This document shows, piece by piece, positions 23,210-30,765 of a stretch of 36,942 nt of DNA. Each line of letters begins with the position of its first letter. Position 1 is the first letter of the stretch. The notes under the pieces were generated by a model. The model had not been told where the DNA came from and made no database searches. It saw only the letters and a program-made list of their open reading frames with translations. The position numbers were made by a program, and so were the translations under genes. The stretch comes from Patescibacteria group bacterium UBA2100 (GTDB lineage: Bacteria > Patescibacteriota > Minisyncoccia > Phycocordibacterales > UBA2100). The DNA lies in assembly GCA_002331185.1 (NCBI GenBank), contig DCYW01000030.1, positions 1 through 36,942 of the forward strand, read 5' to 3'.

Positions 23210-24487
23210 TTATTTCGTATTGAGATATTCTACTGCTTTCTCCATAATATAATCGCGCTCTGTGCCTTCTTGTTCTTCCTCTGGGAACTCTACTACAATA
23301 TCTGGTTCAATACCCTCTTGCGTGATGAAGACATCTCCCTTTAGGAGCCATCGAGCAATAGTGACTTTTAGCGATGTCTCGGGTGTTATATCTACAAGCT
23401 CCTGTACGGAACCCTTACCAAAACTCCGTGTTCCAACTAAAGTTGCAACGCCATACTCTTGCAATGCACCTCCAAGAATTTCAGAAGCTGAGGCTGAACC
23501 ACCATCAATCAGGATTACAAGTTCTAAATCATCATTGAATGCATCGTATCCACGACTTCGGTGAATCTTGTTTTCTCCATTACTCCCATAATCTTCAGTC
23601 ACAACAATCTTCCCGCTTGGCAAGAACCAACTTGCCATATCTACTGCAGCATCCAGGTATCCACCTGGATTCCCACGTAAATCAATAATGAGTTTCTTAT
23701 AATTTGTTGCCGCAAATTCTTTTAGTGCTGACCTGAAAAGCTCAGGAGACTTCGCTGAGAAATTATACAGTTCGATAACGAAGATGCCGTCAGCACGTTT
23801 CTGTGTTTCAATAGTTGGAATTTCAATAGTATCTCTGGTTACACTTATTGTGAGTACATCACTCTCCCCTTCTCTAATGATAGAAAACACGACATCGGTA
23901 CCCTTTTCTCCTCTAATAAGACTGACTGCAGCGTTGATTCCCATATCTTTTGTGGATTCTCCGTCAATCTCGATAATTCGATCGCTACTTTTAATACCAG
24001 AGTTAAAGGCAGGAGTTCCTTTCAAAGGTGAGACGACAGTGAGAACTCGATCACGAATGGCAATTTCCATGCCTACACCTTCGAAACTACCGCTGATATC
24101 ATCATTAAATATTTCTGCTTGCGTTGGCGGTAAAAATACTGTGTACGGGTCGCCCATTGATTCAACAAGGCCACTAATCATCCCCCACACTTTTTCCTGA
24201 TCCTTTTCAGACTGCTTTTTTTCTGTAGTCGTGGCTGTTTGTGGAGTTGTTGTCGCATAAGCATCAATGAAGCGTTCATCAAGAATATTCCACACACGCC
24301 ATACTGGACTCAAATCAATGGTATCAGGTTGTGTACTCGCTACAGAGCCTGCCGCAAAAGCTGAAAGTCCGTAGTGATTAAATTGCTCAGCTAAAACACC
24401 CTTGCCGCCCACGAAAACGCCAACCACGAACGTAATGATGATTATGAGGACTCCAGTAAATACAGAGCGAAGTGATGTGCCTACCAT
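23210..24487 (-). CDS. ctpA: C-terminal processing serine protease (S41, CtpA-like)
   Basis: Exported PDZ protease that cleaves proteins from their C-terminus in the envelope. I chose the ATG at 24487 (425 residues) because a promoter (TTGAAT, 16 bases, CATAAT) ends 6 bases before it. Residues about 8-28 (VFTGVLIIIITFVVGVFVGG, 20 of them) are a signal anchor. The PDZ domain covers about 130-220 (GSFEGVGMEI, GIKSSDRIIEIDG). The S41 core has GNPGGYL, then GGSASASEILGGAL with the catalytic Ser, and GTRSFGKGSVQ with the catalytic Lys. A Thr-rich linker (about 78-88) follows the anchor. It is divergent from corA. Confidence 0.94.
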   Translation of the reverse strand: MVGTSLRSVFTGVLIIIITFVVGVFVGGKGVLAEQFNHYGLSAFAAGSVASTQPDTIDLSPVWRVWNILDERFIDAYATTTPQTATTTEKKQSEKDQEKVWGMISGLVESMGDPYTVFLPPTQAEIFNDDISGSFEGVGMEIAIRDRVLTVVSPLKGTPAFNSGIKSSDRIIEIDGESTKDMGINAAVSLIRGEKGTDVVFSIIREGESDVLTISVTRDTIEIPTIETQKRADGIFVIELYNFSAKSPELFRSALKEFAATNYKKLIIDLRGNPGGYLDAAVDMASWFLPSGKIVVTEDYGSNGENKIHRSRGYDAFNDDLELVILIDGGSASASEILGGALQEYGVATLVGTRSFGKGSVQELVDITPETSLKVTIARWLLKGDVFITQEGIEPDIVVEFPEEEQEGTERDYIMEKAVEYLNTK

Positions 24488-24493
24488 TGCACT

Positions 24494-24521
24494 ATTATGC
24501 CATGCGGATAACTGCATTCAA
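24494..24521 (-). promoter_or_regulatory. Promoter of ctpA
   Basis: On the minus strand TTGAAT (24521-24516), a 16-base spacer and CATAAT (24499-24494). The -10 box ends 6 bases before the ATG, predicting a leaderless mRNA. Confidence 0.5.
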
Positions 24522-24573
24522 AATTTCCATTTGGTTATACACGTGCAAAAACAGCACCTCCAAATTGGTACAG

Positions 24574-24579
24574 TATACT
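24574..24579 (+). promoter_or_regulatory. -10 element before corA
   Basis: TATACT ends 8 bases before the ATG at 24588 and supports that start over the longer reading frame upstream. Confidence 0.5.
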
Positions 24580-24587
24580 TAGAAGTA

Positions 24588-25508
24588 ATGTTACATCGGC
24601 ATGAGTATAAAAACCTTGTTTGGATAGATTTTGAATGTCCAACACTTGAAGAAGTACGTCGTGTTGCAAATGAATTTGGTATCAACCCGTCAGTTGCTGA
24701 TGAGCTGCTTTCACCAACACTTCGACCTCATACAGAAAGGTACGATGAATATCTCTATCTCGTATTACATTTCCCCACCTTACAACACCCCGCCCACACT
24801 GCGGTCGCACCTGAACATGAAGTAGATTTTATCATCGGAAAGAACTTCATTATCACCACACGTTACGAAGAACTCACGACGTTCGTAGAATTCCGAAAAG
24901 TTTTTGAAGTTAACTCTTCACTTGACGAAGGTCACATTAGTGAGAATGCATTTGATATTTTCTTATTACTTACAAAACGTCTTTACCGCATTGTTGATGT
25001 TGATATTGATAAAATCAGAGACACACTTGAATACATAGAAAAAGAAATATTTGAAGGAAGAGAACGCGAGATGGTTGAGGCGCTTTCGCGAGCTGGACGA
25101 GATATTCTCAATATTAAGCAAGGTCTGGACCCCCATCAAGATATTTTGAGTTCGCTCAATGAACTAACGGTAGAGTTAGCAGGGAAAGAATATGCATCAC
25201 AAATACACTCAATAGAAAATATGTATTATCGTTCACGCAAGCATACAACACGCATTTGGCAGACAATGGTTGAGTTAAGAGAAACAAATAATTCACTATT
25301 GAGTACAAAACAGAATGAGGTCATGAAGATCTTTACTATTCTTGCCTTCGTTACGTTCCCACTCTCGCTCGTTGCTTCTATTTTTGGCATGAACACGATC
25401 AATACGCCGTTTGTTGGTAGCAATTATGACTTCTGGATTGTGATAGGACTTATGGCATGTGCAACATTCTTCATGTTCCTCTTTTTCCGCCATAAACGTT
25501 GGTTGTAG
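24588..25508 (+). CDS. corA: CorA-family magnesium/divalent cation transporter
   Basis: Pentameric inner-membrane channel for Mg2+ and similar ions. I chose ATG 24588 (306 residues, close to the usual 316). The frame extends 62 codons upstream, but that part overlaps the ctpA promoter and start and resembles no CorA sequence. The N-terminal alpha/beta cytosolic domain and the long stalk helix (about 140-250) lead to two membrane helices. The signature GMN is at residues 267-269 (IFGMNTINTPF), and the C-terminus is basic (FFRHKRWL) as in CorA. Confidence 0.94.
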   Translation: MLHRHEYKNLVWIDFECPTLEEVRRVANEFGINPSVADELLSPTLRPHTERYDEYLYLVLHFPTLQHPAHTAVAPEHEVDFIIGKNFIITTRYEELTTFVEFRKVFEVNSSLDEGHISENAFDIFLLLTKRLYRIVDVDIDKIRDTLEYIEKEIFEGREREMVEALSRAGRDILNIKQGLDPHQDILSSLNELTVELAGKEYASQIHSIENMYYRSRKHTTRIWQTMVELRETNNSLLSTKQNEVMKIFTILAFVTFPLSLVASIFGMNTINTPFVGSNYDFWIVIGLMACATFFMFLFFRHKRWL

Positions 25509-25550
25509 AAAGGTACCCACCTAGTATATAGTGATGCCCATAAACCACAT

Positions 25551-27005
25551 ATGCAGATAAAGCCAATTCTTTTTTATAATACCCTGTCGAAAGAAACTGA
25601 GACCTTTAAAAGCCTCAAAGAAGGTGAAGTTCGCCTGTATAGTTGCGGTCCAACTGTCTACGATCGCGGACATATTGGTAATATGCGATCGTATATACTA
25701 TCTGATATTATTCGACGAACTTTTGAATATAACGGCTATGAAGTACATCAGGTCATCAATATAACCGACGTTGGACATTTAACTGGTGATAATGAAGGAG
25801 ACGCCGATACGGGTGAAGACCGTATGGAAAAAGCATCTGTTAGTTTGGGTGAGTCAGCTCAAGATATTGCGAAGAAATATACCACACTCTTTTTCACAGA
25901 TATACGACGACTTAACATTGATACAGAAAAAATAGAATTTCCACGAGCTACTGAATATATCAACGAACAAATAGCGATGGTTCAAACTCTGCAAGATATC
26001 GGTTACGCGTACAAAGTGTCTGATGGTGTATATTACGACACATCTATGTTCAAGAACTACGGAAAATTAGGAGGTATCAATGTAGACGAACTTGAGGCAG
26101 GTGCACGCGTAAAAGTTAGAAAAGAAAAACGCAACGCAACAGATTTTGCATTATGGAAATTTTCTAGCCCAGACCAACACCGACAACAAGAATGGGAGTC
26201 TCCATGGGGTGTTGGTTTTCCTGGTTGGCATATTGAATGTTCTGCAATGAGCCGCGCTCTTCTTGGGCGTCAAATTGATATACACACTGGAGGAATCGAT
26301 CACATTCCTGTTCATCACAACAATGAAATTGCTCAGAGCGAAGTCGTGAATAAAAAGAAATTTGTTAATTACTGGTTACATAATGCATTTATAAACGTGG
26401 AAGGGCGACGCATGGGTAAATCAATAGGAAACCTTATAAATCTAGACCAGGTTATTGATCGTGGTTTCTCACCCCTTTCATATCGATATTGGCTCCTTAC
26501 TGCACACTATAGAACTCCCGCAAATTTCACGTGGGATGCGCTTGAGGGATCACACGCTGCACTAAAGAAACTACATAGATATTTTGTAGATGAACTAAAT
26601 GTTACGCTGGGTACTGTAGATTCAAAATACAAAGAACAATTCCACGCTTTCATAAATTCAGATTTAGATACACCAAAAGCCATCGCCTTGGTATGGGAAC
26701 TGATGAAAGATGATTCTGTCTCGAAAAAAGATAAACGTGCAACACTTCTAGATTTCGATACTGTGCTGGGTCTTGGACTCAATGAATCTGACGAGTCAAT
26801 GGTGAAACTTCTACATGGCGGTGGTCAAAAACTTTCTGTTTCAGATATTCCCACAAACGTAAAAGCAATCATGGACGAACGTGAACAGGCACGAGAACAA
26901 AAGGATTTCAGAAAAGCTGATGCACTGCGCGAACAATTGCATGTGCACGGATATGAAATAGAAGACACTGCTGTAGGTCCCAGGCTATCAAAAAGGAAGG
27001 AATAG
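25551..27005 (+). CDS. cysS: Cysteine-tRNA ligase
   Basis: Class I synthetase, 484 residues (usual about 460-480). The zinc ligand Cys32 is in SCGPTVYD and the HIGH motif reads GHIGN (40-44). The other zinc-site residues are in GWHIECSAM and HHNNEIAQSE. The KMSKS loop reads RMGKSIGN, with Gly for the first Ser, as also seen in this window's GluRS. The C-terminal helical region (MDEREQAREQKDFRKADALR) is the typical CysRS tail. A TATAGT 18 bases before the ATG would leave a leader of about 11 bases. Confidence 0.96.
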   Translation: MQIKPILFYNTLSKETETFKSLKEGEVRLYSCGPTVYDRGHIGNMRSYILSDIIRRTFEYNGYEVHQVINITDVGHLTGDNEGDADTGEDRMEKASVSLGESAQDIAKKYTTLFFTDIRRLNIDTEKIEFPRATEYINEQIAMVQTLQDIGYAYKVSDGVYYDTSMFKNYGKLGGINVDELEAGARVKVRKEKRNATDFALWKFSSPDQHRQQEWESPWGVGFPGWHIECSAMSRALLGRQIDIHTGGIDHIPVHHNNEIAQSEVVNKKKFVNYWLHNAFINVEGRRMGKSIGNLINLDQVIDRGFSPLSYRYWLLTAHYRTPANFTWDALEGSHAALKKLHRYFVDELNVTLGTVDSKYKEQFHAFINSDLDTPKAIALVWELMKDDSVSKKDKRATLLDFDTVLGLGLNESDESMVKLLHGGGQKLSVSDIPTNVKAIMDEREQAREQKDFRKADALREQLHVHGYEIEDTAVGPRLSKRKE

Positions 27006-27110
27006 AACCCTTTTCGTACAACCTTTATTTACACACTATCCACATGTGACTCACATACCCCCATGTCGTCAATAGTGGGGTCAGAAGATGGAACGTGCTA
27101 AAATCTCAGC
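27006..27110 (+). promoter_or_regulatory. dnaB upstream region with DnaA-box-like sites
   Basis: TTATTTACA (27025-27033) and CTATCCACA (27036-27044) each match the DnaA-box consensus TTATNCACA at 8 of 9 positions and are 3 bases apart. A CCCC/GGGG inverted repeat (27057-27081) follows. The extended -10 TGCTAAAAT (hexamer 27099-27104) ends 6 bases before the dnaB ATG. DnaA control of dnaB is possible but unproven. Confidence 0.4.
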
Positions 27111-28493
27111 ATGACTAATACTCGTGTACCACCGCAGGACCTAGAAGCTGAACGTGCGCTTCTTGGTGCGATAATGCTCAAACCAAATGCTATGTACGAC
27201 ATGTCAGATATGGTTGTACCTGATTCTTTCTATGCAGCAAAGCACGGTATTATATTTGAGGGAATGCTTGCACTCTTCAACAAAGGTGAACCTATTGATC
27301 TCGTTACCCTTTCTGGAAATCTTGAATCCCAGAAAAAACTTGAACAGATTGGTGGGCGCGGATACCTATCAGAACTGGCAGGAGCAGCTCCAGCTGCAAC
27401 AAACGCGTTGCATTATGCACAAGTTGTAAAAGCAAAACACATTCACCGCGAACTAATAACCGCTGCAGACTATATCGGAGAACTTGGGTACAAAGAAGAT
27501 GATGAAATAGACACGCTCCTAGACGAAGCACAGTCAACCATCTTTCAAATCGCGAATACTTCTACACTACAAAAGTTTGTTTCTATTGGTGAAGAATTGA
27601 AGGACGCATGGAAACGACTCGAATCACTTCAAGAAAATAAAGACGAAATTCGTGGTATTCACACCGGTTTTAAAGACCTTGATAATTTGCTTGCAGGATT
27701 TCAAAAGTCAGATCTTATTATTTTAGCCGCTCGCCCATCTATGGGTAAGACATCTTTAGCACTAGATATCGCCCGACAAACTGCCATCAAGCATGGCAAT
27801 GCGGTTGGTTTCTTTTCATTAGAAATGTCCGCGCAACAGCTAACTGACCGAATGCTTGCATCGGAATCTAACGTAAATGGCTGGCGTTTGCGCACAGGTA
27901 ATCTATCGTCTGACGAAGAATACGACCGTCTTCGTAACGGTATGGATCGCCTCTCTTCGGCACCGATTTATATCGACGATAAGTCAGAACGCACAGTGCT
28001 ACAAATGCGTTCAATAGCACGACGTCTTAAAGCAGAAAAAAGTCTTTCATTAATTGTTGTTGATTACCTACAGCTCATTGTTCCTGGCGCAACGCGTCAA
28101 AGTGATTCTATGGTACAACAGGTAACTGAAATATCGCGTTCGTTGAAAGGTATGGCACGCGAACTCGACGTGCCCGTTCTTGCTCTATCACAGCTTTCTC
28201 GTGCCGTAGAGCAACGTCGTGACCACCCACGTCTCTCTGACCTGCGTGATTCAGGTTCTATCGAGCAAGATGCCGATGTAGTGATGTTTATTCACCGCGA
28301 TGATAAAATGAATGACAATTCCGACCGTCCTAATATCGCTGACATCATGGTTGAGAAACACCGTAACGGTCCTGTAGGACGTATTGAACTTTACTTCAAC
28401 GATGAACAAGCGACATTTAATACCATAGAGAAAAATGATTTTGGGGATTTTGCTTCAAGTAATGATGCAAACGCTCAGGACGATGGATTCTAG
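27111..28493 (+). CDS. dnaB: Replicative DNA helicase DnaB
   Basis: Hexameric helicase that unwinds DNA at the replication fork. 460 residues. The N-terminal helical domain (about 5-110) begins RVPPQDLEAERALLGAIML (19 residues), the usual DnaB opening. The RecA-like domain follows, with Walker A ARPSMGKTS (207-215), the Walker B region LIVVDYLQL, and the arginine-finger and loop region RDSGSIEQDADVVMFIHR. No intein interrupts it. It has its own leaderless-type promoter, and recR follows after 11 bases. Confidence 0.97.
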   Translation: MTNTRVPPQDLEAERALLGAIMLKPNAMYDMSDMVVPDSFYAAKHGIIFEGMLALFNKGEPIDLVTLSGNLESQKKLEQIGGRGYLSELAGAAPAATNALHYAQVVKAKHIHRELITAADYIGELGYKEDDEIDTLLDEAQSTIFQIANTSTLQKFVSIGEELKDAWKRLESLQENKDEIRGIHTGFKDLDNLLAGFQKSDLIILAARPSMGKTSLALDIARQTAIKHGNAVGFFSLEMSAQQLTDRMLASESNVNGWRLRTGNLSSDEEYDRLRNGMDRLSSAPIYIDDKSERTVLQMRSIARRLKAEKSLSLIVVDYLQLIVPGATRQSDSMVQQVTEISRSLKGMARELDVPVLALSQLSRAVEQRRDHPRLSDLRDSGSIEQDADVVMFIHRDDKMNDNSDRPNIADIMVEKHRNGPVGRIELYFNDEQATFNTIEKNDFGDFASSNDANAQDDGF

Positions 28494-28504
28494 AATGTTT
28501 TACT

Positions 28505-29110
28505 ATGAATGATCTCAACACGCTCACAGAACTATTTACCCAATTCCCAGGAATAGGTCCCAGACAAGCACGGCGGTTTGTCTTTTTCCTATTGCGTCAG
28601 AATGAAGGATATCGCACTACCTTTATACGAGCTATTCAAAACACGGCTGCACACGTAAAACAATGTTCTCATTGTCTACGATATGCACAACTACACATAA
28701 AGACCTCGCTGTGTGATCTATGTGCCGATTCAAGCCGTGTCGATGAGGTACTCATGCTTGTTGAAAAAGATACTGACGTTGAACAAATGGAGAAAAGTGG
28801 TGCATACACTGGGCGATACTTTGTACTTGGTGGAACAGTGTCAGTGACTGGTAAAAAAAGTTATATGCGCGAGAAAGAACTTGCCGTTTTTTTAAAGAAA
28901 TATGGATTCGGACTTACAGAAATAATTCTGGCTCTTTCAGCAACACCTGATGGAGAATATACAACTGACTATTTGAGCGCTAAATTTAAAGAAGACTCCG
29001 AGTTAACGGGGGCAACCGTAACTGTTCTTGGTCGAGGACTCTCCACTGGTTCCGAACTCGAATATGCAGATGCTGCTACTTTGAAACAGGCACTAAAAAA
29101 TAGAGTCTAA
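28505..29110 (+). CDS. recR: Recombination protein RecR
   Basis: Part of the RecFOR pathway that loads RecA at gaps. 201 residues in the family layout: the helix-hairpin-helix FPGIGPRQARRFVFFLL (residues 14-30), a C4 zinc finger (Cys54, Cys57, Cys70, Cys73), and the Toprim domain starting VLMLVEKDTDVEQMEKSGAY. The zinc-side residue pattern is complete. It is co-transcribed with dnaB and ends at a two-way terminator. Confidence 0.95.
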   Translation: MNDLNTLTELFTQFPGIGPRQARRFVFFLLRQNEGYRTTFIRAIQNTAAHVKQCSHCLRYAQLHIKTSLCDLCADSSRVDEVLMLVEKDTDVEQMEKSGAYTGRYFVLGGTVSVTGKKSYMREKELAVFLKKYGFGLTEIILALSATPDGEYTTDYLSAKFKEDSELTGATVTVLGRGLSTGSELEYADAATLKQALKNRV

Positions 29111-29138
29111 AAAATGCTGCCAAAGGCAGCATTTTTTT
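29111..29138 (+). terminator. Bidirectional terminator between recR and rplU
   Basis: AAATGCTGCC (29112-29121) and GGCAGCATTT (29125-29134) pair perfectly around AAA, with an A-run before and a T-run after the stem. It lies between two converging genes. Confidence 0.88.
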
Positions 29139-29160
29139 AAATACGAGCAATGTATTTTGA

Positions 29161-29595
29161 TTACCCTATCTTTGTGATTTTTACACGAGTATACGGTTGT
29201 CGGTGCCCTCGGTTCTTAAAGTAACGGCTCTTTGAACGGAATCGAATAACAGATATTTTTCTTTCCCGTGCGTTCTCGGCAAATTCAGCAGTTACCTTAA
29301 CGCCTGAAATCGTTGGGTCTCCAACCGTAGTTGTTTTTCCATCATCTACAAGAAGTACTTTAGTAAACTCAATCTTTGCTCCCTCTTTGTGCTCGCCATC
29401 TAATTTTTCAACATTAAGCGCATCTCCTTCACGAACAATATATTGCTTACCTCCTGTTGCGATTACAGCAAAAGAATCGGCCTTTTTAACAGCCGCTTTT
29501 TTAGGTTCCGCTTTTTTAGGTGCATCTTTCTTCACTACACGCTTAAGGGGTGTCTTTTTTTCACCGTCGTTCTTTGTAACCTTCTTTTCAGCCAT
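29161..29595 (-). CDS. rplU: Large ribosomal subunit protein bL21 with a Lys/Ala-rich N-terminal extension
   Basis: 144 residues, while ordinary L21 has about 103. The core begins at SFAVIATGGKQYIVREGD (about residue 41) and ends with the rRNA-binding part RFRSKSRYFKNRGHRQPYT. Residues 1-40 are an added Lys/Ala/Pro-rich tail (KKAEPKKAAVKKAD) like those on some histone-like proteins. A start within the extension is unlikely, because the first ATG has a TAATAT box 9 bases upstream. It is separated from rpmA, its usual neighbour. Confidence 0.95.
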   Translation of the reverse strand: MAEKKVTKNDGEKKTPLKRVVKKDAPKKAEPKKAAVKKADSFAVIATGGKQYIVREGDALNVEKLDGEHKEGAKIEFTKVLLVDDGKTTTVGDPTISGVKVTAEFAENARERKISVIRFRSKSRYFKNRGHRQPYTRVKITKIG

Positions 29596-29604
29596 AGTGG
29601 CGCA

Positions 29605-29610
29605 ATATTA
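29605..29610 (-). promoter_or_regulatory. -10 element before rplU
   Basis: On the minus strand TAATAT ends 9 bases before the ATG at 29595. A TTGCTT sits 16 bases further upstream. Confidence 0.45.
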
Positions 29611-29673
29611 CCAGAAGGGCTCAAAAAAGCAACGGGTACGGCTCTATTTCTTAGAATGATTAGTGCCTCCCCT

Positions 29674-30723
29674 CTAGTCTTCTCTGTTTGGTTTTTCGAT
29701 GCTTTCTATCTCAATTCCAGGCGCTGTACCGGTTATACGAAGTACGTCTTTATCTACTTTACTAAGCTCTTTATACCCCGCATTATAGTGATTTACCGTA
29801 GTGGACAGTGAATTGCCGAGCTTTTCATAATAGTCATCGTACTTTTCAATATGTTTTCCGAGCTTGCTCACGTTCTTAATAATATCTTTTGCTTTCTCTT
29901 CTATATCCATTGCTTTGAGACCTTGCAATACCGTCTGTAAATATGCCAAAAATGACGTAGGAGACACAATTATGACCTTGTGTGTTCCTGCAGCGCGTTG
30001 TATTAAACTCTCATTCCCCGTACCAACCTTGTTAGATAGTAATTCGTAGTAAATTCCCTCAGACGGAATGAACATAAAAGCAAATTCTGTCGTCCCTTCT
30101 TCTGGGCGAATATATTTTGAAGTTTCTGTAATACGAAGTTTGAGGTCATTCACAAACGACTTCTCAAACTGCACTCGTTCTGTTTCGTCCTTTGCCTCAA
30201 CCATTCTATTGTAATTCTCAAGAGAGAATTTTGAATCAATTGGAACTACTTTGTCCTTGACGAATACAACAGCATCCACAATCTCTTTATCCGTAAAGCT
30301 GTACTGCATCCTAAAACTATCAGGAGGAAGAACATTTTGTAATACAGACTCTAAATAATACTCACCCAAAATTCCTCGCTGTTTTGGATTCTTCAAAACG
30401 TCCTGTAGTTGCCGTAATTGCTCGGTAAAAGAAACCACCTGTTTATTAGTTTCTTCCAGACGGGTAAGTTTCTCAGTAACGTCTCCCACTACTTTCTGTG
30501 AACTCCGAAGCTGCTCACGCATACTTTCATTTATATCTCGTGTACTGTCCCCTATTTTTCGGTCAAACAAATCACGGAGACCATGAATCTCTTTCTGCAA
30601 AAAATCAACTCCGTTATCCAACTTTGCTTTTCGAGTACTCCGTATAAAATACCAGAGAATAAGAAGATTGCTTGCACCAATTATAACGGCGAGGCCAATG
30701 AGTACCATTGTTACAGAAGTCAT
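29674..30723 (-). CDS. rmuC: DNA recombination protein RmuC
   Basis: 349 residues from ATG 30723, chosen because TATACT ends 6 bases before it; an ATG seven codons earlier overlaps that box. Residues about 2-25 are a membrane anchor (VTMVLIGLAVIIGASNLLIL). Residues about 30-115 form a coiled coil. The RmuC domain then shows GILGEYYLESVLQNVLP, DAVVFVKDKVVPIDSKF and FMFIPSEGIYYELL. The family has a restriction-endonuclease-like fold and limits inversions at short repeats in E. coli. The molecular activity is not well known. Confidence 0.93.
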   Translation of the reverse strand: MTSVTMVLIGLAVIIGASNLLILWYFIRSTRKAKLDNGVDFLQKEIHGLRDLFDRKIGDSTRDINESMREQLRSSQKVVGDVTEKLTRLEETNKQVVSFTEQLRQLQDVLKNPKQRGILGEYYLESVLQNVLPPDSFRMQYSFTDKEIVDAVVFVKDKVVPIDSKFSLENYNRMVEAKDETERVQFEKSFVNDLKLRITETSKYIRPEEGTTEFAFMFIPSEGIYYELLSNKVGTGNESLIQRAAGTHKVIIVSPTSFLAYLQTVLQGLKAMDIEEKAKDIIKNVSKLGKHIEKYDDYYEKLGNSLSTTVNHYNAGYKELSKVDKDVLRITGTAPGIEIESIEKPNRED

Positions 30724-30729
30724 GGTGCT

Positions 30730-30735
30730 AGTATA
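30730..30735 (-). promoter_or_regulatory. -10 element before rmuC
   Basis: On the minus strand TATACT ends 6 bases before the ATG at 30723. Confidence 0.5.
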
Positions 30736-30765
30736 CCAAAACAATACTCTTTCCCTATATACGTA

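Noticed and set aside
24402..24587. 62-codon N-terminal extension of CorA
   Set aside because: It overlaps the ctpA start and promoter, is not CorA-like, and a -10 box sits just before the ATG at 24588.
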